Below are positions 11,532-23,471 of a stretch of DNA of 64,000 nucleotides, piece after piece. The DNA is from Dactylorhiza incarnata (Eukaryota; Streptophyta; Magnoliopsida; Asparagales; Orchidaceae), in assembly GCA_033032865.1 (NCBI GenBank), contig JAWHQI010000266.1:1463501-1527500 (forward strand). The letters are read 5' to 3'. Positions within the stretch are counted from its first letter, which is position 1; the number at the start of each line of letters is the position of its first letter. Position numbers and translations under genes: made by a program. The notes beneath the pieces were generated by a model, which saw nothing but the letters and a program-made list of their open reading frames with translations, was not told the origin of the DNA and ran no database searches.

Positions 11532-13278
11532 TGTTGGTGCTTCCATGGTGATCTGGAAGTAATCAAGCATCTAGTCTCACTGCCAACACAGTATGAGCCT
11601 ATGGGGTCACACACAAGAGTGTTTGGAGAAGTTGGAGGAAGAATTGTGTTGGACTTACTCATATTGGAAATGAGTGAAGGATCAATCCAATGAATTATTG
11701 GAGTTGGGTCGAGTCCACTGAATGCTCCACAGGTATTGTGAATATTGTATGGAGCGTGTTAACAAGTTTTCGAGTCGAGTAATCGAGAGTGTCTCGACGA
11801 CTCTTACTTCAGTTCGTCGAATGAACAAAATCCTAATGACTCGACGAATTTATGATTACTCGACGAACTCGACAAACTCATTACTCAAGAAAATTCTTCA
11901 AGTGAAATGTTCACTCGGCGAATTAGTTGTTACTCTATGAATTTCTTAGTGAAAGGTTCACTCGAAGAATTCAGTTTGTTACTCGACGAATTCAGTTTGT
12001 TACTCGACGAATTTCTTCAGTGAAATGTTCAGTCGATGAATTTCGTTTACTCCAATGTAAGTCGTGGGTGTGTGGATAGCCTCTCTCTCACCTGGGTATA
12101 AATAGAAGATGATTTCATACCCTAAATAAGCGATCCCCTTTTGTGAAAGAATGAGAGAGACGGAGGGGTTCTGATCGCCTGTTCCCGCACCCCGACGTCG
12201 TCGCCGCCTCTCCCTATTGTCAGACCTAGCATTCTGTGGAAGACATAGAGGGCTCTTCTTCTCCGAGCTAGTTCTTGTGCGACAAGAAGCCAGGGTTCTT
12301 CATCGCTTGTATGGACTTCTGAAGAGGCGCCGATTGGTTTCAGCGCTTGGGAATCAGAGGCTGTCTTCGGGATTTCTTCTTGGAGCATCTTGGTTGAGTG
12401 TTGACTCAACCCCCTTCAGGTATTGCAATGTGTTGCTTTCCTTATTTCTTGATTCATGAAATTGCAAGATCCAAAACTCTTGTGGGTTGTTCATGTTTTG
12501 TTTTCTTCCGCTGCACACTTTTGATGTACTATTACCATTTTGAATGGTATATAAAAAACCCAACAGAAGAGGTGCATCAAATTCAATCTATATTGAAATT
12601 CTTGCAAGTTTTTTCCACCACTATAGGCCCCATTTGGGGTGAACAAAAGGAATCAAATATGGAAGTGCATAATACCAAATTTGTGGTAGGTACCTAAGCC
12701 TATAACTTTGATATTCGCCATTGTTTGTTTGAGGCTTGCAAGTATTCCAAAATAACTCCGAAATTTGAATAAATTTTTAGGATAGATTGTTACCCAATTT
12801 GGGGACTGATTTTATCAACTTGAAGGCTTCAAAATGGGTTGATCCCTTTTGCAAAGTTGTAGATCACAAGTTTTTCTAAAAAATTGAACATGATGAAAAT
12901 TTTCTAATCCAGCTTTCAAGGTCCTCAAAATGAAGTTTGAATTTTCATTGAAATTTCTATAGCCATTTTGAAAACAGATTTATTGTATAACACTTTTGTC
13001 AAATTTGTCTAGGTTTTTGAGGGTCATAGATGTTTATGAGTTTTGGGGAACCACTATAGCTCTTGTCTTTATGCTATAAATTTTTTGTGTTGTCCACTTA
13101 TTTTATTTCTGCACCCTGTGATTACTTAATTATGGATTAATCAGCTGGATACATAGGAATTAGAAATATTTTTATTGTGTGTGCATTATATTATAGAAAA
13201 GTTTTTAAACTCTATTCCCCCCCCCCCCCCCCCCCACCCTTTCTAGAGAATACTCAGAGTAATCACTTTGCACTTTCA
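11532..13278 (+). repeat. Copia 5' LTR of a separate family
   Basis: The right end is firm: TTGCACTTTCA is followed two bases later by the primer site TGGTATCAGAG. The left end, TGTTGGTGCTTCC at 11532, is the best TG start but is less certain. The segment 11765-12040 holds many CTCGACGAA and TCGTCGA words, followed by a TATA box at 12096. A run of 19 C (13217-13235) lies near the end. The element body that should follow is replaced by CopB sequence after about 13805. Confidence 0.65.
12096..12105 (+). promoter_or_regulatory. TATA box in the 11532-13278 LTR
   Basis: GTATAAATAG lies about 55 bp after the last TCGACGA-type motif, which is a standard plant U3 promoter position. Confidence 0.65.
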
Positions 13279-13280
13279 AT

Positions 13281-13291
13281 TGGTATCAGAG
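13281..13291 (+). promoter_or_regulatory. Primer binding site, initiator-Met tRNA type
   Basis: TGGTATCAGAG is complementary to the 3' end of plant initiator methionine tRNA, the usual copia primer. It starts two bases after the LTR end. Confidence 0.85.
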
Positions 13292-13805
13292 TGATGCACA
13301 AATCTAGCACGCCACTGTAGGCGGGAGCGACACTGCTACATGAAACGACAGTGTACCGATCGTTCAAGTAATATAAAATGGGCGAATTTCCTTAAGTATC
13401 GATCTTAGAGGAATACAGTAAGGTGGAGTTTACTTTCGAGGAAGGACTTGAGATTGAAGTCCTTGCAAGCAGATGGGTTGCTGGAGGTTTGGTTATGGTT
13501 TGTGGAAAATAAAATAAAAGAAACCTAAATTAACACTACTATGCAAGCCACTATGCACTACTTCGCAAGGTGAATGGAGACTATGCAGGCCGCTATACAC
13601 TACTTCACAAGGCGGTTGGGTGAGAAGGTAAGCGGATGAAATGGTTTCACACTGGCGGAATTGAGGTGAGGGCCGTCAACACCAATTGGTTAGGCGAGTG
13701 GATTATACAGGCCGTTAGCACTGCTTCACTACGCAGATGGATGAAAAGGCTTGCGGATGGAGTGAGTCTCACTGGCGGAATGATGGTCGCAAGCACCTCA
13801 TCACA
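13292..13805 (+). other. Leader of truncated copia element, internally repetitive
   Basis: After the primer site comes non-coding leader and perhaps the start of a gag (an ATG near 13378 followed at once by a stop). The segment 13535-13800 contains loose repeats of GCNNCTATGCACTACTTCGCAAGG and CACTGGCGGAAT words. I recognise no protein. The junction with CopB near 13805 is abrupt. Confidence 0.4.
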
Positions 13806-16330
13806 AAGCTCCCCCTTAATCTAGGTTTATGCCCCCCTTAATCTAGTAAATCCTACTCCTTTAATCATTATGATTTATCATTTTAATTCTCCCCCTTTTG
13901 TTATTAGCAAAAGAGGGTGGAGTTGAAACAAAACTAGAAAAGAGAAGACAAAAGTTAGGACATAACTAAGAGAGGATTAGGAGTTTTGTTTAAACATAGG
14001 GTAAGTGGTGATCGAGCTAAGGGAGAGAGTAGCACAGCGGAAAAAATACATGATAAGCGTGAAAGAGCAACACTCCATTTTTTTGTTTTACTAAAGGAAT
14101 TCTACCACTTGCTTTTTAAAGTGAATTTTTTTTAAGAAACTTGTTGGAAGAAATGCAATATAGTTTGACAAGCACAAGTGAAGAAAAACCTTAGAAGTAA
14201 GCATGATAAACCATGGTAAATGAAATACATGACCAAAAGAGAAATGCAGAAAACAAAAAACAAAACAATTAAGAGTAGTATTTTTGTTTTAGTTTGACCA
14301 TTCCATGTCTAGACTCTTCACATTTGAGCATTTAACTTTGAAAATTTTCATAACTAATATGCAAGCATGATTTAACATATTCAAAAAGATAATTACTACA
14401 ATGTAACCAATTTGTATTTCATGTAAAGAAAACACTGTAGAAATCATGCATTGCAATCTAATGCTTTTACTTAAGTTTTTAGAGAATTATGTAATTTTGT
14501 ATTAGGATCCAATTCTCATGAGTAGAAGCTTTATGAAAAACAATGATGTGTGCATAAGGTGTTTTGATAAAAGTATATAAGTGAAATAATCAAAACACAT
14601 GACATATGTAATGAAATAGTAACAACAACATTAAGATTGTAATCTTATAATTACTTTCACACATCAAATCTAGAATAAAATTTCAAAGCACATAAAAGGA
14701 GTACAACTACCAAGGTTCTTCGCCCACACAATGCTCATTAAGACTTATTAGGGAGGGAAGTATTGCTTGGGGGATCACATACGCATTTTAATAATTTTTT
14801 TATTTTTAGTGATCCGGTGTATGAATAGAAGTGATAAAAGAATGTGTTTGCACAAGACACTTTACAATTCTTGCCAAGGTGCTCAACCTCACAAAGCTCA
14901 TTAAGACTTATCAGGAGGGTGAGTAGTGCTTGGTGGAGTTATCTTTGGCAATTGATTTAATTTTTGTATTTAAAGCATGTGCCAAAGGTCTCCGAATTAA
15001 CTTGTTGTTGCAAATAGTAACCATATTAAAATATCACTTCTATGTGTGCAAGAAATTTATTGTTCAAAAGACGGTGTAGGTAATTTAGATATACAATTTA
15101 ATGTGTTAACACTATTACACTACACAATCATGCAAGACTAAGATTATGATCACATGTAGATTACCAAAATAGTGAGTGTAGGAATCATTGATTAACATAA
15201 AACATTACTCATACTTAGAGGCATGCTAGGCAATCGTACACAATTTTTATAGACTATTTCATTGCACATAATCGGATTAAGGTCAAGGCATGAAGGAAAA
15301 ACAATGTTTAGGAAATTTGAAATTAAAATTAGACATTGAAGACAATCTTTACTTGTATGCTTAATCAATTTTGACCATTTGAAACAAAATAACAAAAATG
15401 TTTGCTCTTATGAAGGCATATAGTCAAACCATAATTTTGTAAAAATTTAAAGCAAAACAAATAACAAAAACATATTTTTGATTATTTTGATTTTTTTTTT
15501 AATTTTGGAATGAAATTAACAAATTAAGAACAGAATAATTTAAGAAAAAATAAACTAAAAAAATTTATTAGAAATATACCAGAAATATTATGAAAAAACA
15601 GAATTTCAATAAGGCAAAAAAAGCTAACGCCTGGCGATAACTACTCAACGCCCAAACCGGACACTGTTTTTTGAGATTTTTGAAAAAAAAATTCTTTGAA
15701 GGAGGAAGTATGTATATAGACCTTCCTAGTGTAGAAATTTCAGAGAATTTGAAGATGTTTAGAAGGCCTAAAATCATTGAATACTTTTTCATGAATGAGT
15801 TCGAAAGAATGTTTAATTCAAATAATGTAATTTAGTGTGCATGAAGACTGTTCTACGAGATATAAAGATCATGTATTATTCAGCATTATGATATTGTTAA
15901 TTTTGCACAGAAGGCTAACGCTAGGCGTTAACTTCTAACGCTGGCGTTAGAGGCTAATGCCTGGTATTATCAAATTAACGCCGAGACTGTAAATGATTTC
16001 ATGAATTTTTGAAAAAAGAATTCTTTGATTTCGTGATATTATATAAAGGCCTTCTAAGTGTATAAATTTCAGTCATTTTGGAGATCATTAGAAGGCTCTT
16101 TAAGCATGTTTTAGTTTGTTTAAAAATGGTTTTTATACTTTATTAGTTTTCAAATGCATATGTTTTACACAATCATTAAAGTTCAAAATGATAAAATATG
16201 CAAAAACACAAGAGAAGCATGTTCAATCAACCCAAGAATACATGAATAATATAATCATAAAGAGTGCATGCAAAATATGATATAGGTATGTCCTAGATAA
16301 TAATACCCTAACCATATACCTACGCACTCG
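13806..16330 (-). other. CopB internal non-coding region, 3' part
   Basis: This AT-rich DNA has no convincing gene. It matches CopD 45300-47240 and the complement of CopC 21300-23450 in patches, for example the GAATTGGATCC...CTCATGAG patch and the TTAGAGGCATGCTA patch near 15216. Two diverged copies of a conserved patch (CTCATTAAGACTTATCAGGAGGG) lie at about 14700-14775 and 14870-14950. CopD has one copy at 46215-46290. Confidence 0.65.
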
Positions 16331-18175
16331 TGTTGGAGCCAATGTTCCGCATCTCTTGGTTTGAGAATAACAAATACCGTATTGTATTTGATCTTATATT
16401 TTGTGTGTTTAGAGTATGCAGGAACTATAGGTGGAATACTCCATAGGTATAAAACAGATTGGAGATGATTCTCTGGAATATGTGTTAACGCTCGCGTTAG
16501 TATTTAACGCCCAGCGTTATCAACCGCTGAGAAGAAAACCGCTGAGAAGAAAACCGCTGAGATGAAAACCACTGAGAAGGAAACTGCGTTCAACGAATTG
16601 AACCTGCGTTCGACGAACTCTGAAGGCGCTCGACGAAACCTGAAGGTAGCTGCGTTCGACAAATAAGGAGTTCCGTTCGATGAAATTTCCTGCGCTCGAC
16701 GAACTTGCGCTCAACAAGCTGCGTTCGACGAACGAGGAGTTCCGTTCAATGAAATTTCCCGCGCTCGATGAACCTGCGATCGACAAGCTGCATTCTACGA
16801 ACGAGGAGTTCCGTTCGACAAACTGAGCCTGCGCTCGACGACATTGCGCCTGACAACTGCGTTCGACGAACTTGAAGTTCCGTTCGACGAAATTGATTCC
16901 GTTCGACGAAAGTTTGTTCTGCCATGATCCCGCCAGTTTACACGATCCTGACGGTTGCGGTTTTCTATTCGACAAAGGGTGCGTTCGACAAAGGCGTGTT
17001 CGACGAAATCAATCCCATTCGACAAAATTGGTTCTATCACGCTCCCGACTTTATGCACGATGTCAGCAACTGACGTACATGATTCACTAACGCCGGGCGG
17101 TAGCCTTAACGCGCGCGTTAGCTTTTGAGGCTAGTTAAAGTACAGCCCCTCTCATTCCTTAAATGATGATTCCAGAATTCTGATACTTTGGAGAGAGGTT
17201 TGTGTACAACAATTAAGAGATCTCCCTTGGGATAACATGAAGATCTAAAGAAGATTTTGAAGGAGAAGGTCTACAACGTATATTCCATACGAAGGACGAT
17301 CGTTTCAAGAACGCCAACATCTACATCGACTTCATCTTCACCTTCAGAATTTCTTGGGGAGTTTCTCTTTACTTATCTTGTAATCTTTTATTTTTCCCTT
17401 TGTAATTTGTGTAGAAAAATTGTTCAGTGAGAACGTCGGATTCCGGGAAGGATTCTGTGGGTAAATTTGTCTTGTGTTGGCGACTAGGTCCTTATGAGGC
17501 TTAGGGGTAATTCACCGCCTTGTGCCTGGCGACTAGGTCGAGGGTAGATCTAAGGGGTGGCTAGAGGCCTTATCTGGGGATAGATAGGCTATTGCCAACC
17601 GATCCTTAGGAGAAGGACCCGTGAAACATCAAAAAGTGTTTTTACATATTTTCGCTTTGATTTCTAGCATTATAGAAATTAAACATTTGTGTATTCAATT
17701 TATTATGAAATAAAATCATGTCTTTTAATATTCTATTCAATTGATTTTAATTCCTCTTCAAGAATGTTTTAATTTCTATTTTCATCAAAGTATTAAAATT
17801 AACATTTGTATAATTATCTTTGAAATACAATAATTATTTTCATTATCTCTGATTTTCTGGAATTGTATTTCATTTAAGATTTCATAAGTAAAATCATTGT
17901 GGCAATCTTTTTGTTCTAAGGAATATTTTGTGGAGACCTAACGCCCAATGTTAACCCTTAACGCCGGGCGTTAGCAACAGTCAACAAAAAGTTTTGTTTC
18001 AATTATTTAAAAAGGAATCTTCATTATAATCCTATCTGGAATATTTAAATATATTTTTCTATATAATATTCTGAAACTTCAGTCCCAGACTCTGATAAAC
18101 TTAAATAAGATTTAAATTCAATAAAACCCTTATTCACACCCCCCCCCAACTCTAAGGGCGCCGTAAGATCCAACA
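16331..18175 (+). repeat. CopC 5' LTR (1845 bp)
   Basis: TG...CA ends. U3 has TAACGC/GCGTTA dyads at its start (16484-16520), then a 450-bp array of TTCGACGAA words (16590-17040), then the perfect 14-bp palindrome TAACGCGCGCGTTA at 17107-17120. The TATA-box position reads CTAGTTAAAG, which is weaker than in the 3' LTR. Apparent open frames over the array are translations of the repeat and not genes. Confidence 0.88.
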
Positions 18176-18195
18176 CGTAGTATCAGAGCCAGGTT
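18176..18195 (+). promoter_or_regulatory. Primer binding site of CopC
   Basis: TAGTATCAGAGCCAGG differs from the ideal TGGTATCAGAGCC at one early base. It begins two bases after the LTR. Confidence 0.75.
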
Positions 18196-18224
18196 ATTCC
18201 AATACGCCTTCACAACCGGGAATA

Positions 18225-19783
18225 ATGGTGCTTCATAATTTCGCATCTTCTAGAGGGGATAATTTTTATGAAAATGAAAAATCATTATGTCCACCATTAT
18301 TTATGGGTGAAAATGATAATGAGTGGAAAACACTTATGGAAAAATTTCTTAAAACTTTGGATATTGAAGTTTGGAATATTACAATTAAAATGCCCCCAAG
18401 TATTTTAAATAAAAATGAAATGTTTTTAAATGCCAAATCTATGAATAGTCTATATTGTGCTCTAGATCAAAATATTTTCAAACTTATTTATACGGTTCCT
18501 ACTGCTTTTGAAGTTTGGAAATTTCTTGAGAATACTTATAGTATTCCTTCCACAGATGATGAATATGAGCAATTCCTAATGGATCCAAGAGAAGAAGACA
18601 ACGTCACAATATTGGACTCAATTGACGGCAACACATCAAGCAAAAAAGAAGACGAAAATTCAACTATGGAAGTGGAGTGAAGAAGATGTCAAAGGAACCC
18701 TTGGTTCAAATCTTTCCTCATCCCATAGCAATGTAAGAAATTCAAAGTCCTCTCTATTTGTAAGAAATTCTATTTCTACATTACATATGCTTAATATTGC
18801 TAAACGTAGAATTAAAAATTTGAAAAATGCTAATTACAAATTACGTTTAGAAAATAAAACTTTAAAAGCAAATGATAAAGTAGAATCAAGTATTAATGTG
18901 TTAAAATCTTGTTCATGCTCTTTAATTGAAAATGCTAGACCGTGTTTTGATTATAATTCTTTTAAAGAAGAACTCGAGGTTTTAAAAGGGGTCTTTTAAA
19001 TTCAAAAGAGCATAATGAAAAATTGATAATTGAAAATGATGCTTTAACTTGTAAGTTAAGACAATTAAAATCTTTTGTTGAAAAAGTTCTAATTTCTAAT
19101 AATGACTTTCATCATAAGATTTTGAATAACAAAGATAAATTAACTTACAAAATCATTTCTAAAAAGGACCATTTTCATACATTAACTCAAAAGGAGTTTT
19201 GTTTCAAAAAGAATTATGACCATCACAAAATTCTTAAGAGTCGCTATTATAAGTCTCAATATATTTTCAATCTTGACTCAAATTTAAAAGATCTTTTTCA
19301 TGAAAATCAAACTACAAAATATTATCCTTCATACTATAAGAGTATGTCTATAAGAAAGAGTGGAAATGAAAATAATCAAAATAAGAATCAATCTTTTAAA
19401 ACATATTGTAACCCACTCTTTCAACAATCACTTCTTAAAAAAGACCATCACTCTTATAAACTCTCAAAGAATCAATTTAAAAAAATTCATTATGATTATC
19501 AACATTAATATATTTTGAAAATAATTTGAATAAACATAAATCCCAAATGAATTATTTTTCAAACAACTATCATTCCAAAAAGATGTCAAATAATCATAAT
19601 ATGAATTTAAAAGATAAACAACCAAAATATGAATGGAGGCCCAAAATTAAAAATGAAACACTAACTCCACTTATAAAGGCCCATTCATCACTATCTCTCC
19701 AAAAGCCAACACGATGTATTTGGGTACCCAAAGGAACCATCTCACTTGGTCCCCTTTGGATACCTAAATCTCTCATTCACTAG
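18225..19783 (+). pseudogene. gag: CopC gag-like gene, frameshifted
   Basis: The start ATG at 18225 lies 50 bp after the LTR. The N-terminal 110 residues show a copia gag pattern of the UBN2 type (PPLFMGEN, W-KTLMEKFL, VWNITIK, KLIYTVPTAFEVWKFLENTYS). A frameshift near 18670 and another near 18995 split the frame. The middle is Lys/Asn-rich coiled coil, and the C-terminus is basic and His/Asn-rich, ending with IWVPKGTI...GPLWIPK. No zinc knuckle or protease is seen. CopB and CopD share the same architecture and the same end, so the family lost pol before these copies spread. A related full-length element is needed to judge where pol was lost. Confidence 0.8.
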
Positions 19784-19797
19784 GAATCATTGTATTG

Positions 19798-19846
19798 CAT
19801 GAAGTAGAAATAAATTAAAAATGAAATATCATTACTCTACTTCATG
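19798..19846 (+). other. Conserved 11-bp stem-loop after CopC gag stop
   Basis: CATGAAGTAGA (19798-19808) pairs perfectly with TCTACTTCATG (19836-19846) across a 27-nt loop, 14 nt after the gag stop. CopB and CopD have the same stem at the same distance. Confidence 0.8.
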
Positions 19847-22800
19847 ATATGCTTAATTGCTTTTTTCTTTTGTTTATTTTTTTTATTTTTGAGCCAACAC
19901 ACTATGATCACTTTATATATAATAAGATATGACTTTCATTTTAAGCCTAATGTTTAACAAATCAAATTGAATTAAATTTAACATAATGTCATAATTTTTA
20001 AGTGATCTATCTTTCCTTTTTCTATGTTTTATCCTTTTTAAAATCCATTGCCTATAAATGTCTTATATTATCATTATAAATTGAATGCTAAATTTTCTAA
20101 ATGATATTATCAAGACTAATGAAATTACTTTCAAAATTGGATTTAAATAGTTTTTTAGGGGTCTTTGGCTAAAATATTAAATGCGCAACTAATTGAAAAT
20201 TTGTCTATTTTCTTTGTTGCATATGATAGCCCCTATAATGAAAAATCATAATTGAAAAATTACAAAAATGATGAATATGATTTCACAATCACCACCATGA
20301 TCTATTAATATCCTATGCTAAAATTCACTATAATCGTATATCATAATTCATGATCTATCAAGACATATCTTAAATCAATTATTTCTATCAACCTTAGAAT
20401 TATGAAATATATGATTGTTATTGGTATTATAGTTTCATATCTTGTTTTGTGTGTGTGATGTGCATCTTTATTATTTGCATGTATCTCATTATCTTTAGAC
20501 CTAAGAATTAATTTGATATAAACAAGATGAAATCAAATAGAATTGTCACTTCATTCTAGGTCTATAAATTTTCAAAACTCTAAAATTGATTACATGCAAA
20601 GCAATTATATATATTTAGCATATTCTGCATAACATCCAAATTCATTATCCTAGCCGCACCTCTTGGTATATGCTCAATTTAGTGTTTATGCTAGGATTAT
20701 CAATATAGTGACATGCTAAAGGTAGAGAAATTTGAACTTTAAGATTCATGAGTACATTGTGGTTTCAAAATCTACAATATGTTCTAAAACTAAAACAAAC
20801 TCATGTTTTATGAATCAATCCTTAGACTAAACCACTTAGTATATCCATAATCATTCACCTATGACTTGTGTCTCATAATAGCTAGGGCATTGGATTGTGT
20901 GCATTAGAGACCTAACCTCTAAGTCATGTCTTGTCGTTAACCGGGGAGGGTTTCAGTGGGGCCTTGCGAGGCACTGGGGGAAAGAGTGCTAGGTTGAGCG
21001 TCGTCTTTTGTATGCATATGTGATTAACACCCCAACCTATGGCATGTGTGCAGCTCCTCATGCCCATCCATCACTTAGTACGGGGCTAGAGTGTAGTCAT
21101 GTAGTTAAGGTATCTTGACCTTAGATATACTTATATTATATTCATTGTATGAACATTATCTCACTCTTCATACATAAATCATCCATATTTGTTTTTTATT
21201 CTAACATTGCATCTTGTGTTTGCATATTTTATTATTTTGAGCTTTAATGATTTTACCAAACACAAGTACTTGAAAATCACTAAAAACATGCTAAAAGAGC
21301 CTTCAAATCTAATCAATATACTCTGAAATTTCAACTAAAGGAAGGTCTCTTTATAATACAAATGAATCATAAAATAGATTTTTCAAAACATCAAAATTTA
21401 GTGTTCTGTTTTGGCGTTAAGAAGTTAACGCCTGGCGTTAGCTCCTTTGCTCCAAAGTATTAATTTTTTGTTTTGAATTATTTCTGGCATTATTTTAATA
21501 TTTTATGTGTGTTTTATTTCTCTGTTTGTAAAAAGTTTTCTATTTTTTTATTTCCTTTAAAACAAAATTTTATTTCTTTTAAAAATATATATATATATGT
21601 ATTTTCTCATGCATTATTTTTGTTTATTTCTCTGGCATAGAATATCATTTACTGAAAGGGCTATTAAAGACTTCTATGTTTTCCAGAGAATATATATAAA
21701 AAAAACAAATACAAAATTACAAAACAATTTTAAAGAACAAAAATATGTTTTTCTTTATGTGTGTTTATTATTTTGTGCATATATAAAAAAAATCCCAAAA
21801 TTTATAAAAACTAATTGTTATTCATTGCCATTGTCAAGGATGATTAATTATATCAATTAAAGATTAAATGCAATGTTTAATTCAACTTTCAAGTTTCTTA
21901 AAAAAAATATTGTTTTGTATTTATCATGCCTTGAGTATTATCTTGTTATGTGCAATGAAATTAATTGTAGATAAACATGTGTAGAAACGCTTAGCCTGCC
22001 TCTAAGTATGAGTAATGTATTATGTTTGATAATTGTTCATTCACTCACTTATTTTTGATAACCTACATGTGTTTACAATCTTATTCTTACATGATTGTGT
22101 AGTGTAATAACATAAATGATTAAAATGCATAAATAGATTACCTATACAACATTGAATTGGTTATTACAATTCTTTGTCTTTCTTGCACTTATTCTTTAGA
22201 GAAATGTGGTTTAAAAAATGTTATGTTTGCAAAATAAGTGAATTCGGAGTCCTTAGTCACTAAACTAAAAAGCAAATAATCAATGACAAGGAAAACTATT
22301 TATTCATGTGCATTGAAATTTTGTGGAAGTAATAGTATTTGTGTATTTTAATGTTGTGTTATTTCATTATATATGTCATGTGTTTTTGATTGATTCACTT
22401 GTATACTTTATCAAAACACTATTTTGTACACATCATTATCTTTCATAAAACTTCTACTCATGAGAATTGGATCCTAATGCTCATCTACTCAAATCTCTAA
22501 AAATATAAGTAAATGCACTAGATAACAAAGCATGATCGCTACAATGTTAATGTTTACTTGAAATGCAAATTTTATTACATTGTAGTTTGTGTATCTTTTC
22601 TTGATGTTATGAAATCATGCTTGCAATATTATCTTAATGGAATAAAATCTCTTGAATCTTTAACTCAAACATCAACTTTTCAAATTTCAAACTCATTATC
22701 ATTTATATGATTTTATCTTCTAAAAATGATGTTTATGTTTAAGAGTGCTTATTATATTCTTCTGCTGAGTTTACCACTTATGCTCATTCATGTCTATTAT

Positions 22801-23458
22801 TTTTAACACCATGGTTTCAACAAGTGGTATCTTAAAATAAGAATGCTTACTTTATCATTTCTGTTATGTTCTTACTACTTTATGTTTCATCATGCTTATA
22901 TTTATTTCTCAACAAGTAGTATTTAACAAGCTTTTGATTGCATCCTATTTTTCTTCTCGACATAAAATATATTACTCCTTATTATACATACTCACTCCTA
23001 AACCCTCTTTTTATTCTACCAAAAGGGAAGATTAAATTACATAAATCTAATATTTAGGGGGAGTGCATTATGATAATATTAAACTAAAAAAAGGGTATCT
23101 TTGTAGGGGAGTATTCATGAAGGAGGTGCATACACTATCATATGCTCGATCATGAAAATCCTTCAATAAGTGGTTCCTTATCTGTCTTAAAAGATATACA
23201 CTCATCCCTACCCACTTTTGTTAATAACAAAGGGGGAGAAGAAATTGAGAAATCTAGTAAAATGAATATTTAGAGGGAGTAAATTTTAAGTGAACACTTA
23301 TGTAGGGGGAAGACTTCATATAGAAAGAGTATGCATTATCGCTATCAAATCTATCATGCTTTTAACCTGTTATTCATGCTAATCTTATTACCGCACTTAT
23401 CTATAAACACAAATGGTTTTAAGTTCACTAATTTCTCATACAGGTATTTGTTATTATC
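19847..23458 (+). other. CopC internal non-coding region
   Basis: About 3.6 kb of AT-rich DNA shows no supportable gene. The one GC-rich island is the conserved block at 20921-21098. Patches matching CopB and CopD on the complement are scattered through it. Several AAGGGGGA and TAGGGGGA runs near 23050-23320 resemble extra polypurine tracts. Confidence 0.65.
20921..21098 (+). other. Conserved GC-rich non-coding block (CopC copy)
   Basis: This block is far more conserved than its surroundings in CopA (9161-9325), CopB (25304-25486, minus) and CopD (59881-60068, minus). It contains a hairpin at 20954-20976: CAGTG pairs with CACTG, GGG bulges, and CCT pairs with AGG around the loop TGCG. Frames across it are short and not shared, so it is probably an RNA or DNA signal and not a gene. 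Confidence 0.7.
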
Positions 23459-23471
23459 AAAAGGGGGATAT
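23459..23471 (+). promoter_or_regulatory. Polypurine tract of CopC
   Basis: AAAAGGGGGAT lies directly before the 3' LTR, the standard plus-strand primer of copia elements. Confidence 0.85.

Noticed and set aside
16520..17090. Open frames rich in FVERS/STNEEF repeats, also at 23661-24374
   Set aside because: They translate the TTCGACGAA array of the CopC LTRs and appear on both strands.
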